Assembly (NCBI RefSeq): GCF_024195295.1
Contig: NZ_JAMFTH010000001.1
Location: 868,001-932,000, forward strand
Source: Gilvimarinus xylanilyticus
GTDB taxonomy: Bacteria; Pseudomonadota; Gammaproteobacteria; Pseudomonadales; Cellvibrionaceae
Direction of reading: 5' to 3'
DNA: 64,000 nt
Part shown: positions 53,494 to 62,563 of the stretch, piece by piece
How positions within the stretch are numbered: the stretch's first letter is position 1
How the letters are laid out: every line of letters starts with the position of its first letter
Translations under genes and position numbers: made by a program
The notes under the pieces: generated by a model
Told to the model about the DNA's origin: nothing
What the model saw: the letters and a program-made list of their open reading frames with translations, nothing else
Databases searched by the model: none

Positions 53494-54966
53494 CTATTCC
53501 AACAACCCCCGATAAAGCTCCATATACCCCTCGCAACTCTGCTGCCAACTAAAGTCGGTGTGCATGCCGTTTAACTGCAGCCGGCGCCACAACTCGGGCT
53601 CGTGGTAGCAGGCTAGGGCGCGTTCCAGGCAGGTAGTTAGGGCTGGGGCGGTGGGCTGGTTAAACAAAAAACCGGTTTCATCGATTTCATCGACCGTTAG
53701 TGAGCCCTGGCGCCAGGCGTCTAGCTGGGTTTGGCAGAAGTTAATCACGGTATCGCGCAGGCCACCCACATAGTGGCACACGGGTACCGCGCCATAGCGC
53801 TGGCTGTACATTTGGTTGAGGCCGCAGGGTTCGAACAGTGAGGGCATAAGAAAAATATCGCAACCGGCCTCTACCCGGTGGGACAGGGGTTCGCTGTAGC
53901 CGATGGTGGCGGAGGCTTTGTCGGGGAATCGCTCTGCGAGTGCGGCCAAGCCTGCCTCTAAATCCTTTTGCCCGGTGCCTACGGCTACTAGTTGACATTC
54001 GCTGCGCTCGAGCATGGGGGTTAAGGCTTCTAGAATTAAGCTAACGCCTTTTTGCTCTACCAGGCGGCCGACAAACCCGAGCAGTGGGATTTCCGGGTCT
54101 ACCGGTAGCCCCAGTTGTTGCTGCAGTGCTTGCTTGTTTTCCGCCCGTCGCTTAATGCTGCGGCGGGTGTATTTGCGTTCCAGATAGTCATCGGCGCCGG
54201 GGTTCCAGGTTTCTGTATCAATGCCGTTGATAATACCCGACAAGTCGGCCCGGCGGTGTTGGAGTAATCCTTCAAAGCCGTGGCCGAAAGCCTCGGTTTG
54301 AATTTCTTCGGCGTAGCTGGGGCTGACGGTGGTGATTTTATCGGCGTAGACCAGCCCCGCTTTTAAATAGGAAAAGTGATCCCAGAATTCTAAAGATTCA
54401 AAGTGCCACCATTCGGGCGGTAGGTTTAAGTACTCGAAGGTGGCGTAATTAAATACGCCACGGTACGCCAGGTTGTGAATGGTAAACACTGTAGCCACAG
54501 AGCTGTTATGGTAGCGGAGCAGGGCGGGGACCAGGCCGGTTTGCCAGTCGTGGCAGTGAACGATCTCGGGCTTAAAGTCGGTGTTGATTTCGCCACAGGC
54601 AAGCATTTGCGCGACCCGGCTTAGGATGTAAAAGCGTTTGGGGTTGTCTATCCAGTCCTGGCCCTGGTCGTCGCCATAGGGGCCGCCGTCTCGCTCGGAA
54701 AACTCGGGAATGTCCACCAGCCAGGTGAGTACCCGGCTGCCGGGCAGGCGAGTTTGCCACAATGTGACTTTGCTACCGTCACAAGCAAAGATTGCGATGG
54801 CGCGGCGCTCTTTGGCCTTTGCCAGTAATGATTTATAGGCGGGCAATAACAGGCGCACCTGGGCACCGGCTTTTAAGAGTGCGCGGGGCAGGGCGCCACC
54901 GACATCGCCCAGGCCGCCGGTTTTAATTAACGGGTAGGCTTCGCTGCAAACAAACAGTACTTTCAT
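53494..54966 (-). CDS. glgA: glycogen synthase (GT5)
   Basis: Adds glucose from ADP-glucose to growing alpha-1,4-glucan chains. 490 residues; KTGGLGDVGGALP near the N-terminus (ADP-glucose binding), HDWQTGLVPAL, and the C-terminal LMPSLFEPCGLNQMYSQRYG with the catalytic Glu. Second gene of the leftward glgB-glgA operon, 8 bp after glgB. Confidence 0.97.
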   Translation of the reverse strand: MKVLFVCSEAYPLIKTGGLGDVGGALPRALLKAGAQVRLLLPAYKSLLAKAKERRAIAIFACDGSKVTLWQTRLPGSRVLTWLVDIPEFSERDGGPYGDDQGQDWIDNPKRFYILSRVAQMLACGEINTDFKPEIVHCHDWQTGLVPALLRYHNSSVATVFTIHNLAYRGVFNYATFEYLNLPPEWWHFESLEFWDHFSYLKAGLVYADKITTVSPSYAEEIQTEAFGHGFEGLLQHRRADLSGIINGIDTETWNPGADDYLERKYTRRSIKRRAENKQALQQQLGLPVDPEIPLLGFVGRLVEQKGVSLILEALTPMLERSECQLVAVGTGQKDLEAGLAALAERFPDKASATIGYSEPLSHRVEAGCDIFLMPSLFEPCGLNQMYSQRYGAVPVCHYVGGLRDTVINFCQTQLDAWRQGSLTVDEIDETGFLFNQPTAPALTTCLERALACYHEPELWRRLQLNGMHTDFSWQQSCEGYMELYRGLLE

Positions 54967-54974
54967 AAAAAGGC

Positions 54975-57167
54975 CTATGCTTCGCCGGTAGTATCAAGCG
55001 GTTGCAAAACAATCCCGGCCAGCGGCGGCAGGGTGACTTCCACACTGAAGGGTTGATTCATCCAGGGGATAGGCTCGGCCTGTAAACCGGCTCCATTACC
55101 CAGGTTGCTACCCCCGTAAAACGCCGAGTCGGAATTAAACGCTTCGCGGTAATAGCCCGGTTGGGGGACGCCAATGCGGTAGCCCTCGCGGGGTTGGGGG
55201 GTAAAGTTAAGCACCACCACCGCCACTTCGCCGCCGCCGCAACGCAAATAGCTGAGTACCGACTGGGTGCTGTCATGGCAGTCCACCCACGAGAAACCTT
55301 CGGGTTGATAGTTCTGCTGATGCAGCGCCGGGTTATGGCGATACAGCTGGTTTAAATCGGCGACGGTTTGTTTTAGTCCCACATGTGAGTCAAAATCCAA
55401 CAATGCCCAGTCCAGCTGACCTTTGTCGGCCCACTCACTCCACTGGCCGAATTCACACCCCATAAACAAAAGCTTACTGCCGGGGTAGGTAAACTGGTAG
55501 GTGTAAAGCAAGCGCAAGTTGGCAAACTTCTGCCAATAGTCGCCGGGCATTTTATTGATCATGCTGCCCTTGCCGTGCACCACTTCGTCGTGGGAGAAGG
55601 GCAATTGAAAGTTCTCGCTGTAGGCGTACATCATGCCAAAGGTTAAGCTGTCGTGATGGTACTGGCGGAATATGGGGTCTTTACTCATGTACTGCAGCGA
55701 GTCGTGCATCCAGCCCATGTTCCATTTGAGGGAGAAACCCAAACCGCCCAGATACACCGGGCCCGATACCTGAGGCCAGGCGGTGCTCTCTTCGGCAATG
55801 ACCAGGGCGCCGGGACTTTGGCCGTGGCACTGCACGTTAAGCTCGCGAATAAAGTCTACGGCCTCAAGGTTTTCGTTGCCGCCGTAGCGGTTGGGTATCC
55901 AATCGCCGTCGTCACGAGAGTAATCCAGGTGCAGCATCGAGGCGACGGCATCCACCCGTAAGCCATCGATGTGAAACTCTTTCAGCCAGTAGAGGGCGCT
56001 GGCGATCAAAAAGTTGCGTACTTCGTTGCGACCGTAATTAAAAATTAACGTGCCCCAGTCTTTGTGCTCGCCCATGCGCGGGTCTTGGTGTTCGTATAGG
56101 GCGGTGCCATCGAACTTAGCCAGGGCAAACTCATCCTTGGGAAAATGCGCGGGCACCCAATCCAGAATCACGCCTATATTGTGGCGGTGTAAATAGTCGA
56201 CAAAATAGCGAAAATCGTCCGGGTTGCCGAAGCGGCTGGTGGGGGCAAAGTAACCGGTGCATTGATAGCCCCATGAGTCATCCAGTGGATGCTCTACCAC
56301 GGGTAAAATCTCAATATGGGTAAACCCCAGAGGCGCCACGTAATCAACCAACTGGTGGGCCAGCTCGCGATAGTTTAGGTAATCTCCGTCGCTTGAGCGT
56401 TTCCACGATCCCAGATGCACTTCATAGACCGATAGTGGGGCATGCTGCCAATCCCAGTTGGCCCGCTGGGTCATCCAGTCGGTGTCTTGCCAGGTGTAAT
56501 CGACCGGCGCCGTCACCTTTGCCGCCGTGGCGGGGCGCAACTCAAAAGCCTGCCCGTAGGGATCGGTTTTGACACTCACGGCGCCCGTCTCGCGCTGGCG
56601 CAGTTCAAACTTATAAAGCTCGCCCACATCCAAGTCGGGGATAAAAAGCTCCCACACCCCCGAGCCACCGCGTGAGCGCATGGGGTGGGCGCGACCGTCC
56701 CACTGGTTAAAGTTGCCCACCACACTAACCCGTTCGGCCCCGGGCGCCCAGGTGGCAAAGCGCACGCCGCGAATACCATCCACTTCTTTAATATGGGCGC
56801 CCAGCATATCGTATAGCTGCCAGTGGCGGCCTTCGTTAAAAAGGTGTAAATCAAATTCCGAAAGCTGGGGGCCAAAGGTGTAGGGGTCGTGATTGTTGAC
56901 CTTGTGTCCATCGGCGCTGGTCCAACTAAGCCGGTAGTGACTGTCCTTTACTTTACTGGCATCGGCCGTGTAAAAATCGGTGTTGGGGATATGACTTAAC
57001 TCAACGGTTTGGGTGTCGGTTTGTAGTCTCGCCGCGCCATTGGCATGGGGCAGAAAAATCAGCAGCTGATCCTCGTGACGACCCAGTACCGCAAAAGGGT
57101 CGTGGTGGGTGGCTGCACTGATTCGTTGCATGGCGGGTGAAACGTGACTTCCTTTGGCGCGCGGCAT
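54975..57167 (-). CDS. glgB: 1,4-alpha-glucan branching enzyme (GH13)
   Basis: Introduces alpha-1,6 branches in glycogen. 730 residues: N-terminal CBM48-type domains (about 30-220), GH13 barrel with [17 protein letters not shown] (nucleophile Asp), [10 protein letters not shown] (acid/base Glu) and [15 protein letters not shown], and C-terminal beta domain. ATG 57167 is preferred, with AAGGAA upstream; a start at 57203 is possible. Confidence 0.96.
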   Translation of the reverse strand: MPRAKGSHVSPAMQRISAATHHDPFAVLGRHEDQLLIFLPHANGAARLQTDTQTVELSHIPNTDFYTADASKVKDSHYRLSWTSADGHKVNNHDPYTFGPQLSEFDLHLFNEGRHWQLYDMLGAHIKEVDGIRGVRFATWAPGAERVSVVGNFNQWDGRAHPMRSRGGSGVWELFIPDLDVGELYKFELRQRETGAVSVKTDPYGQAFELRPATAAKVTAPVDYTWQDTDWMTQRANWDWQHAPLSVYEVHLGSWKRSSDGDYLNYRELAHQLVDYVAPLGFTHIEILPVVEHPLDDSWGYQCTGYFAPTSRFGNPDDFRYFVDYLHRHNIGVILDWVPAHFPKDEFALAKFDGTALYEHQDPRMGEHKDWGTLIFNYGRNEVRNFLIASALYWLKEFHIDGLRVDAVASMLHLDYSRDDGDWIPNRYGGNENLEAVDFIRELNVQCHGQSPGALVIAEESTAWPQVSGPVYLGGLGFSLKWNMGWMHDSLQYMSKDPIFRQYHHDSLTFGMMYAYSENFQLPFSHDEVVHGKGSMINKMPGDYWQKFANLRLLYTYQFTYPGSKLLFMGCEFGQWSEWADKGQLDWALLDFDSHVGLKQTVADLNQLYRHNPALHQQNYQPEGFSWVDCHDSTQSVLSYLRCGGGEVAVVVLNFTPQPREGYRIGVPQPGYYREAFNSDSAFYGGSNLGNGAGLQAEPIPWMNQPFSVEVTLPPLAGIVLQPLDTTGEA

Positions 57168-57590
57168 ATAAGGCTTATTCCTTTTCCTAGGTGCTGAACA
57201 CAAAACCGTAACACACTCTCGTTATAGTAACGTTAAATGATGCACTGTTTAAGGTCGATTCGATAATGCTTTTGCACGTTTGGTGCCAGCGCTTGGCTTT
57301 GCTGTCCTTTACCTTTTTAACCTTCTGCACTATACCTATTTTACTAGGGTTTATTCTCCCTCAGCGAATGGTTGTCCCGTACGTCGATTCACGTAACGGT
57401 CTTTTTACCCCTTCACACTTTACGTTTATAAGCTAAACCGTGACAGTTTTATGGCATTCATATTGCTGTCTGATTACTGCTGGTTGTGTTGGCACCTTTG
57501 CCACCCCAACGAATCGCAGGAAGTACTTTTGCCTTGCGCGGCAAAAGAGGCGGCATAATAGGTCGTACATTTAAGAAGGAGCTTTTTACA
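57168..57590. promoter_or_regulatory. divergent control region between glgB and glgC
   Basis: About 420 bases separating the two glycogen operons. It contains GTTA TAG TAAC at about 57221 (a short inverted repeat), AT-rich tracts suitable for promoters, and a 56-codon frame at 57266-57436. No single promoter could be assigned with confidence. Confidence 0.5.
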
Positions 57591-58844
57591 ATGCCTAAAC
57601 CAAAATCGGGACGTTTTGTCAGTCGGCTGACACGCGAAACCCTGGCTTTAGTCTTGGCGGGCGGGCAGGGCACTCGGTTAAAAGATCTGACTCGCTGGCG
57701 CGCAAAACCCGCCGTTCACTTTGGCGGAAAATTCCGGATTATCGACTTTCCTTTATCCAATTGTGTTAACTCAGGCATTCGCCGGATTAGCGTGCTTACC
57801 CAATACAAATCCCATTCGTTAAACCGTCATATCCAACGCGGTTGGGGTTTCTTGGGGGGCGAGTTGGGAGAGTTTGTGGAACTGATACCCGCGCAACAGC
57901 GTCTGGGAGACTCCTGGTACGCGGGTACAGCGGATGCGGTATTGCAAAATCTGGATATTATTCGCCGCCACGATCCCAGCTATGTCTTAATTTTGGCCGG
58001 GGACCATGTCTATAAGATGGACTATGGCACCATGCTTGGGGCACACGTGGAAAGCGGTGCCGATATTACCGTGGGTTGCATTGAGGTTCCCTGTGAAGAG
58101 GCGAGCGCCTTCGGGGTGATGGCCGTCGACAAGGATTATTCCATTACCGAGTTTCGGGAAAAACCCGCCAACCCCGAATCCATACCCGGAAAACCCGGCA
58201 CCGCTTTAGCCTCGATGGGTATTTACGTTTTTTCTACCGATGTTTTGTTTAACGAACTAGAGAACGATCAAAGCGTTGAGGGCTCCAGTCACGACTTTGG
58301 TAAAGACATTATTCCGTCGCTTCTGGGTAAGCGTAAAGTGCAGGCGTTTCCCTTTAAAGATCCGGTTTCCGGTGGCGAAGCCTACTGGCGCGATGTGGGA
58401 ACAGTGGATGCTCTGTGGAAATCTAACCTGGAGCTTACGGGCATTACCCCCGAGCTGGATTTATACGACGGCGAATGGCCTATTTGGACTTATCAGGAGC
58501 ATGTTCCCCCGGCCAAGTTTATTTTTGATGACGGTGGCCGTCGAGGAATGGCAGTTGACTCCATGGTGGCGGGCGGTTGCATTGTCTCGGGGGCCACGGT
58601 GCGTCATTCGCTACTATTTCCCCGGGTGCGGATTAACTCTTACAGTGAAGTGACCGACTCGGTATTGTTTCCCAACGTTGAAGTGGGGCGTAACTGCAAG
58701 ATCAAAAAAGCGCTGATTGATCGCGCTTGCATTATTCCGGCGAATACCGAAATAGGCTACGACGAGCAGGCCGACCGCGAGCGATTTTATATATCTCCCG
58801 AAGGGGTTGTGTTGGTTACGCCCGATATGCTCAACCAAGACTAG
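57591..58844 (+). CDS. glgC: glucose-1-phosphate adenylyltransferase (ADP-glucose pyrophosphorylase)
   Basis: Makes ADP-glucose from glucose-1-phosphate and ATP, the controlled step of glycogen synthesis. 417 residues; [33 protein letters not shown] split over the nucleotide-binding loop, [21 protein letters not shown], and EFREKPANP are all present, followed by a left-handed beta-helix C-terminus. AAGGAG precedes ATG 57591; the longer upstream frame from 57486 is not needed. Confidence 0.97.
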   Translation: MPKPKSGRFVSRLTRETLALVLAGGQGTRLKDLTRWRAKPAVHFGGKFRIIDFPLSNCVNSGIRRISVLTQYKSHSLNRHIQRGWGFLGGELGEFVELIPAQQRLGDSWYAGTADAVLQNLDIIRRHDPSYVLILAGDHVYKMDYGTMLGAHVESGADITVGCIEVPCEEASAFGVMAVDKDYSITEFREKPANPESIPGKPGTALASMGIYVFSTDVLFNELENDQSVEGSSHDFGKDIIPSLLGKRKVQAFPFKDPVSGGEAYWRDVGTVDALWKSNLELTGITPELDLYDGEWPIWTYQEHVPPAKFIFDDGGRRGMAVDSMVAGGCIVSGATVRHSLLFPRVRINSYSEVTDSVLFPNVEVGRNCKIKKALIDRACIIPANTEIGYDEQADRERFYISPEGVVLVTPDMLNQD

Positions 58845-58855
58845 AGGTCAAGATT

Positions 58856-60589
58856 ATGAGCACTGGCACAAAAATTCCCGTTGTTTTTTTGTGGCACATG
58901 CACCAACCGGATTATCGCGACTGCGTGACCGGCGAGTATTATTTTCCCTGGACATATTTGCACGCCCTAAAAGACTATGTGGACATGGCCGCCCACTTAG
59001 AGGCGCACCCCAGGTGTAAAGCCGTGTTTAACTATGTGCCGATTCTGATTGAACAGCTGGACGACTACGCCCGGCAACTCAGGGCCAACTTGAATTCGGG
59101 CCTGGCCATTAAAGATCCGGTGCTGGCTTTGCTTACTCAGGCCGACCGCCCAAGCCCCGGCAGCCCCGAATTTCTGGATTTGCTGGAAAAATGCACCCGC
59201 GCCAATCGCGACCGTATTATCGAACGTTTTAGCCCTTTTCGTCAGCTGGTGCATATGCTGGACGCCTGGCGTCAGGATGACGACTTACCCTGTTACTTTA
59301 ATCAGCAATTTTTGACCGATTTGGCCATGTGGTATCACCTGGGGTGGCTGGGTGAAACCGTGCGCCGCCAAGACCCGCGAGTCGAGCAACTGCAAAAGCA
59401 GGGGACGGGTTTTAGCGACGAGCAACGCCGCGAGCTGCTAACCATTATTGCCGAGCTTATGACAGATCTGTTGCCACGCTATAAACGTTTGGCCGACAGT
59501 GGGCAGGCCGAGATTATCACCAGCCCCTACGCTCATCCGATTCTGCCCTTGCTGCAAGATTTTAATACCACCCGTGAGGCAATGCCCGACGCACCTTTGC
59601 CCGCTGCGTCTCACTATCCCGATGGCGACCAACGCGCCCACTGGCATCTGCAAAAAGGGCTGGAGGTATTTGAATCGCATTTTGGTTTTAAACCCCAGGG
59701 CTGCTGGGCCTCGGAAGGGGCGGTCAGCGACGGCGCGCTCGACAGTTTAGCCAAAGCCGGTTTTCGCTGGACCGCGACCGGTGATTCAGTGATGCACAAC
59801 AGTCTACAAAAATCCCAGAATGAAGCGGCCGCCCAGGCTTTAAAGGAGCAGCCGGATCGGCGTCATCGCGCTTTCGCGGTAGCCGATAAATCGGTAAACA
59901 TTTTTTTCCGCGACGATGGTTTGTCCGATAAAATAGGCTTTGAATACGCCAACTGGCACGCCGATGACGCGGTGGGGGATTTTTTACACCACCTGGAGAA
60001 TATCGCCGACAGTGCCAGCGACCCCCAAAGCTGTGTTATCTCTATCGTTATGGACGGCGAAAACGCCTGGGAATATTACCCCGAAAACGCTTACTACTTT
60101 CTCGATGCCCTCTACGCCCGGTTGGCCGATCACCCGAGGTTATACACCACCACCTACAGTGAATTTTTAGACAGCCAGCCCACGCCTGAAACGTTAAACG
60201 GGCTCTGCGCCGGTAGCTGGGTGTACGGCACATTTTCTACCTGGATTGCCCATGTGGAAAAAAACAAAGCCTGGGATATTCTCTGTCAGGCAAAAACCGA
60301 TTTTGACGAGGTGATTGAAGCGGGCGCTTTACAGGGCGACGCGTTAAGGCTTGCCACCGAGCAACTGGCGTTGTGTGAGGGCAGTGACTGGTTCTGGTGG
60401 TTTGGCGATTACAACCCCTCAGACAGCGTGCGCGACTTCGACTACCTGTTCCGCCAGCATATTAAAAATTTGTATCAGCTGATGGGTAAAGACGCCCCCG
60501 CCAAGCTTGATATTCCCATCAGCCTGGGCAGTGGCACTCCCGCCAATGGCGGGGTAATGCGTCAGGGCCATGCGGATGCGAATTCATGA
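58856..60589 (+). CDS. glycoside hydrolase family 57 protein
   Basis: 577 residues of GH57, a family of retaining alpha-glucan-active enzymes. Family motifs: HMHQPDYRD near residue 15, a later WASEGAVSD with the likely nucleophile Glu, and VMDGENAWEYY with the likely acid/base Asp. It probably acts on glycogen or maltodextrins; amylase, 4-alpha-glucanotransferase or branching activities all occur in the family. AGAGG precedes ATG 58856. Lies between glgC and malQ. Confidence 0.9.
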   Translation: MSTGTKIPVVFLWHMHQPDYRDCVTGEYYFPWTYLHALKDYVDMAAHLEAHPRCKAVFNYVPILIEQLDDYARQLRANLNSGLAIKDPVLALLTQADRPSPGSPEFLDLLEKCTRANRDRIIERFSPFRQLVHMLDAWRQDDDLPCYFNQQFLTDLAMWYHLGWLGETVRRQDPRVEQLQKQGTGFSDEQRRELLTIIAELMTDLLPRYKRLADSGQAEIITSPYAHPILPLLQDFNTTREAMPDAPLPAASHYPDGDQRAHWHLQKGLEVFESHFGFKPQGCWASEGAVSDGALDSLAKAGFRWTATGDSVMHNSLQKSQNEAAAQALKEQPDRRHRAFAVADKSVNIFFRDDGLSDKIGFEYANWHADDAVGDFLHHLENIADSASDPQSCVISIVMDGENAWEYYPENAYYFLDALYARLADHPRLYTTTYSEFLDSQPTPETLNGLCAGSWVYGTFSTWIAHVEKNKAWDILCQAKTDFDEVIEAGALQGDALRLATEQLALCEGSDWFWWFGDYNPSDSVRDFDYLFRQHIKNLYQLMGKDAPAKLDIPISLGSGTPANGGVMRQGHADANS

Positions 60590-62142
60590 AGCCTGCCGAC
60601 ATATTTAATCGGCGCACGGCGGGTTGCTTACTTCATCCGACCTCTCTGCCTGCGGCACGACTCGGCGGACGTGCGTTACCCTGCGGAAACTTAGGCGACG
60701 GCGCGCATCAGTTTCTGCGTTTTTTGAGTGATGCCGGCTTAAACGTATGGCAAATGTTGCCTACCGGGCCCACCCATGGTGACCGTTCGCCGTATCAGTC
60801 GTGGTCGGCTCACGCGGGTAACCCGGAGTTAATTTGCCTGCAAACCCTTGCCGACTGGGGCTGGGTTCAGGCGGACGCGTTAGGGCTGGAGACTCTGCCC
60901 GATAACATCGACTTTGGTCATTTGGCGCAGGTGCGCGTGGCCGCCTGCGAGGCCTTTTATCGTTATATAAACAGCGCAAACGGTAAATTGTTGCGGGAGG
61001 ACTTCAGCCAGTTTCTACAAGACCAGTCCCATTGGTTGAATGATTTTGCCTTGTTTTTAGCCATTCGCAAAGCCCAGGGTGGGGCATCATGGTTAGATTG
61101 GGAAGCGCCTTTACGCCAGCGCGACACTCAGGCCCTTGCCGAAGCAAAAGAGCAGTATAAAAACGATATACAGCAGGCCCACTTTGAACAGTTTGCGTTT
61201 CACTGTCAGTGGCGTTCTCTGCGATCGCAAGCTAAGTCGCTAAATGTTCAGTTGTTTGGCGATATCCCTATTTTTGTGGCGCTCGATAGCGTTGATGTCT
61301 GGGCGCACCCGGACCAGTTTAAACTGGATGCATCCGGTAAACCGTTAACCGTGGCGGGGGTGCCGCCCGATTACTTTTCCGAAACCGGGCAGCACTGGGG
61401 TAACCCCCATTATGACTGGACCACCATGGCGCGAGATGATTTCGCCTGGTGGCGCGAACGTATTGCTGGGCAGCTGGAACAGTTTGATTTGATTCGCATT
61501 GATCATTTCCGCGGGCTTGAGGCCTATTGGGAAATACCCGCCGATAGTGTGGATGCCCGAGGCGGTGAATGGGTGAAAGCGCCGGGGGCGGCGTTGCTGG
61601 ACAGTTTGTTTCGGCATTTTCATAGTTTGCCCATTGTTGCTGAAAACCTGGGCTTAATTACCGACGAGGTTGAAGTACTGCGCAAACAATTTGCGTTACC
61701 GGGTATGCTGGTATTGCAATTTGGGTTTGATGGCAACCCCGAGAATATTAATGCCCCGCATCACTTCGAACCGGTCAATATCGTCTACACCGGCACCCAC
61801 GATAATGACACCACTAACGGTTGGCTAACAAGCTTGTCCGAGGAATCGCATCACTATCTTAATGATTATTTTGGCTCGCCTTCGCCGGATACGTGGTTGT
61901 TAATAAAAACCGCGCTGGCCTCGGTTGCCCGCATGGCTATTATCCCCCTGCAAGATTTTCTAACCCTGGATAACACTGCCCGCATGAATACGCCGGGCAC
62001 TACGGATAACAATTGGCACTGGCGCTTTGAATGGTCAGATGTGCCCGAAAATTTAGCGTTACGAATACGTCACGAAATTCATTTATACGACCGGCTGGGC
62101 CACGACTTGCCTTTTGCCGACGCACATTTTTCAGAGGATTAG
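60586..62142 (+). CDS. malQ: 4-alpha-glucanotransferase (amylomaltase)
   Basis: Transfers alpha-1,4-glucan segments between maltodextrins. 518 residues of GH77: LHPTSLPAARLGG at the N-terminus, LFGDIPIFVALDSVDVWAHP, nucleophile Asp in IRIDHFRGLEAYWEIP, acid/base Glu in PIVAENLGLIT, and VYTGTHDNDTTNGW. ATGA overlap with the GH57 gene. Confidence 0.96.
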   Translation: MKPADIFNRRTAGCLLHPTSLPAARLGGRALPCGNLGDGAHQFLRFLSDAGLNVWQMLPTGPTHGDRSPYQSWSAHAGNPELICLQTLADWGWVQADALGLETLPDNIDFGHLAQVRVAACEAFYRYINSANGKLLREDFSQFLQDQSHWLNDFALFLAIRKAQGGASWLDWEAPLRQRDTQALAEAKEQYKNDIQQAHFEQFAFHCQWRSLRSQAKSLNVQLFGDIPIFVALDSVDVWAHPDQFKLDASGKPLTVAGVPPDYFSETGQHWGNPHYDWTTMARDDFAWWRERIAGQLEQFDLIRIDHFRGLEAYWEIPADSVDARGGEWVKAPGAALLDSLFRHFHSLPIVAENLGLITDEVEVLRKQFALPGMLVLQFGFDGNPENINAPHHFEPVNIVYTGTHDNDTTNGWLTSLSEESHHYLNDYFGSPSPDTWLLIKTALASVARMAIIPLQDFLTLDNTARMNTPGTTDNNWHWRFEWSDVPENLALRIRHEIHLYDRLGHDLPFADAHFSED

Positions 62143-62145
62143 TTT

Positions 62146-62493
62146 ATGGAACATCGCGCAAGCCCCCGTACCAATACCGATCTGCTCGTGGAAATCATCA
62201 GCCCCTGCGGTGACCGGGCGGCGGGTCGTATCAAAAACCTGAGCTTATTGGGTGTCTTTATCAGCAGTAACCCCGATCCCTATCGTTTGTATCAAAGCCT
62301 GACGGTATTGGTTCATTTAGCCGATGCCGTCTACACCTTAAAAGGCCAGATTGTGCGCAAGCAAGCGAATGGCATTGCCTTGGAGTTGGAGGCAAGCGCT
62401 GCCAGCTATCATCAGTCCAGTGGTTTGCTGCGCGCTGTGAAGCAGGAAATGACTGAGGAACAATCGATGAAAGGCCGTATTGTGAACCAGTAA
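62146..62493 (+). CDS. PilZ domain protein
   Basis: 115 residues. RASPR at residues 4-8 gives the RxxxR c-di-GMP motif and NLSLLG (31-36) the [D/N]xSxxG motif, so c-di-GMP binding is likely. It is a stand-alone PilZ domain with a short helical tail. It is three bases after malQ and before a strong terminator, so it is part of the glycogen operon. Confidence 0.88.
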   Translation: MEHRASPRTNTDLLVEIISPCGDRAAGRIKNLSLLGVFISSNPDPYRLYQSLTVLVHLADAVYTLKGQIVRKQANGIALELEASAASYHQSSGLLRAVKQEMTEEQSMKGRIVNQ

Positions 62494-62510
62494 TATGTCG
62501 GTTTATCGGT

Positions 62511-62544
62511 AAAAAAGCCAAGCCGGTTCCGGCTTGGCTTTTTT
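62511..62544 (+). terminator. bidirectional intrinsic terminator
   Basis: Ten-base perfect stem GCCAAGCCGG / CCGGCTTGGC with a two-base centre (TT), flanked by six A before and six T after, so it can stop transcription from both sides: the glycogen operon and the convergent receptor gene. Confidence 0.95.
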
Positions 62545-62563
62545 ATTTGGGCGCTGGCCTTGA

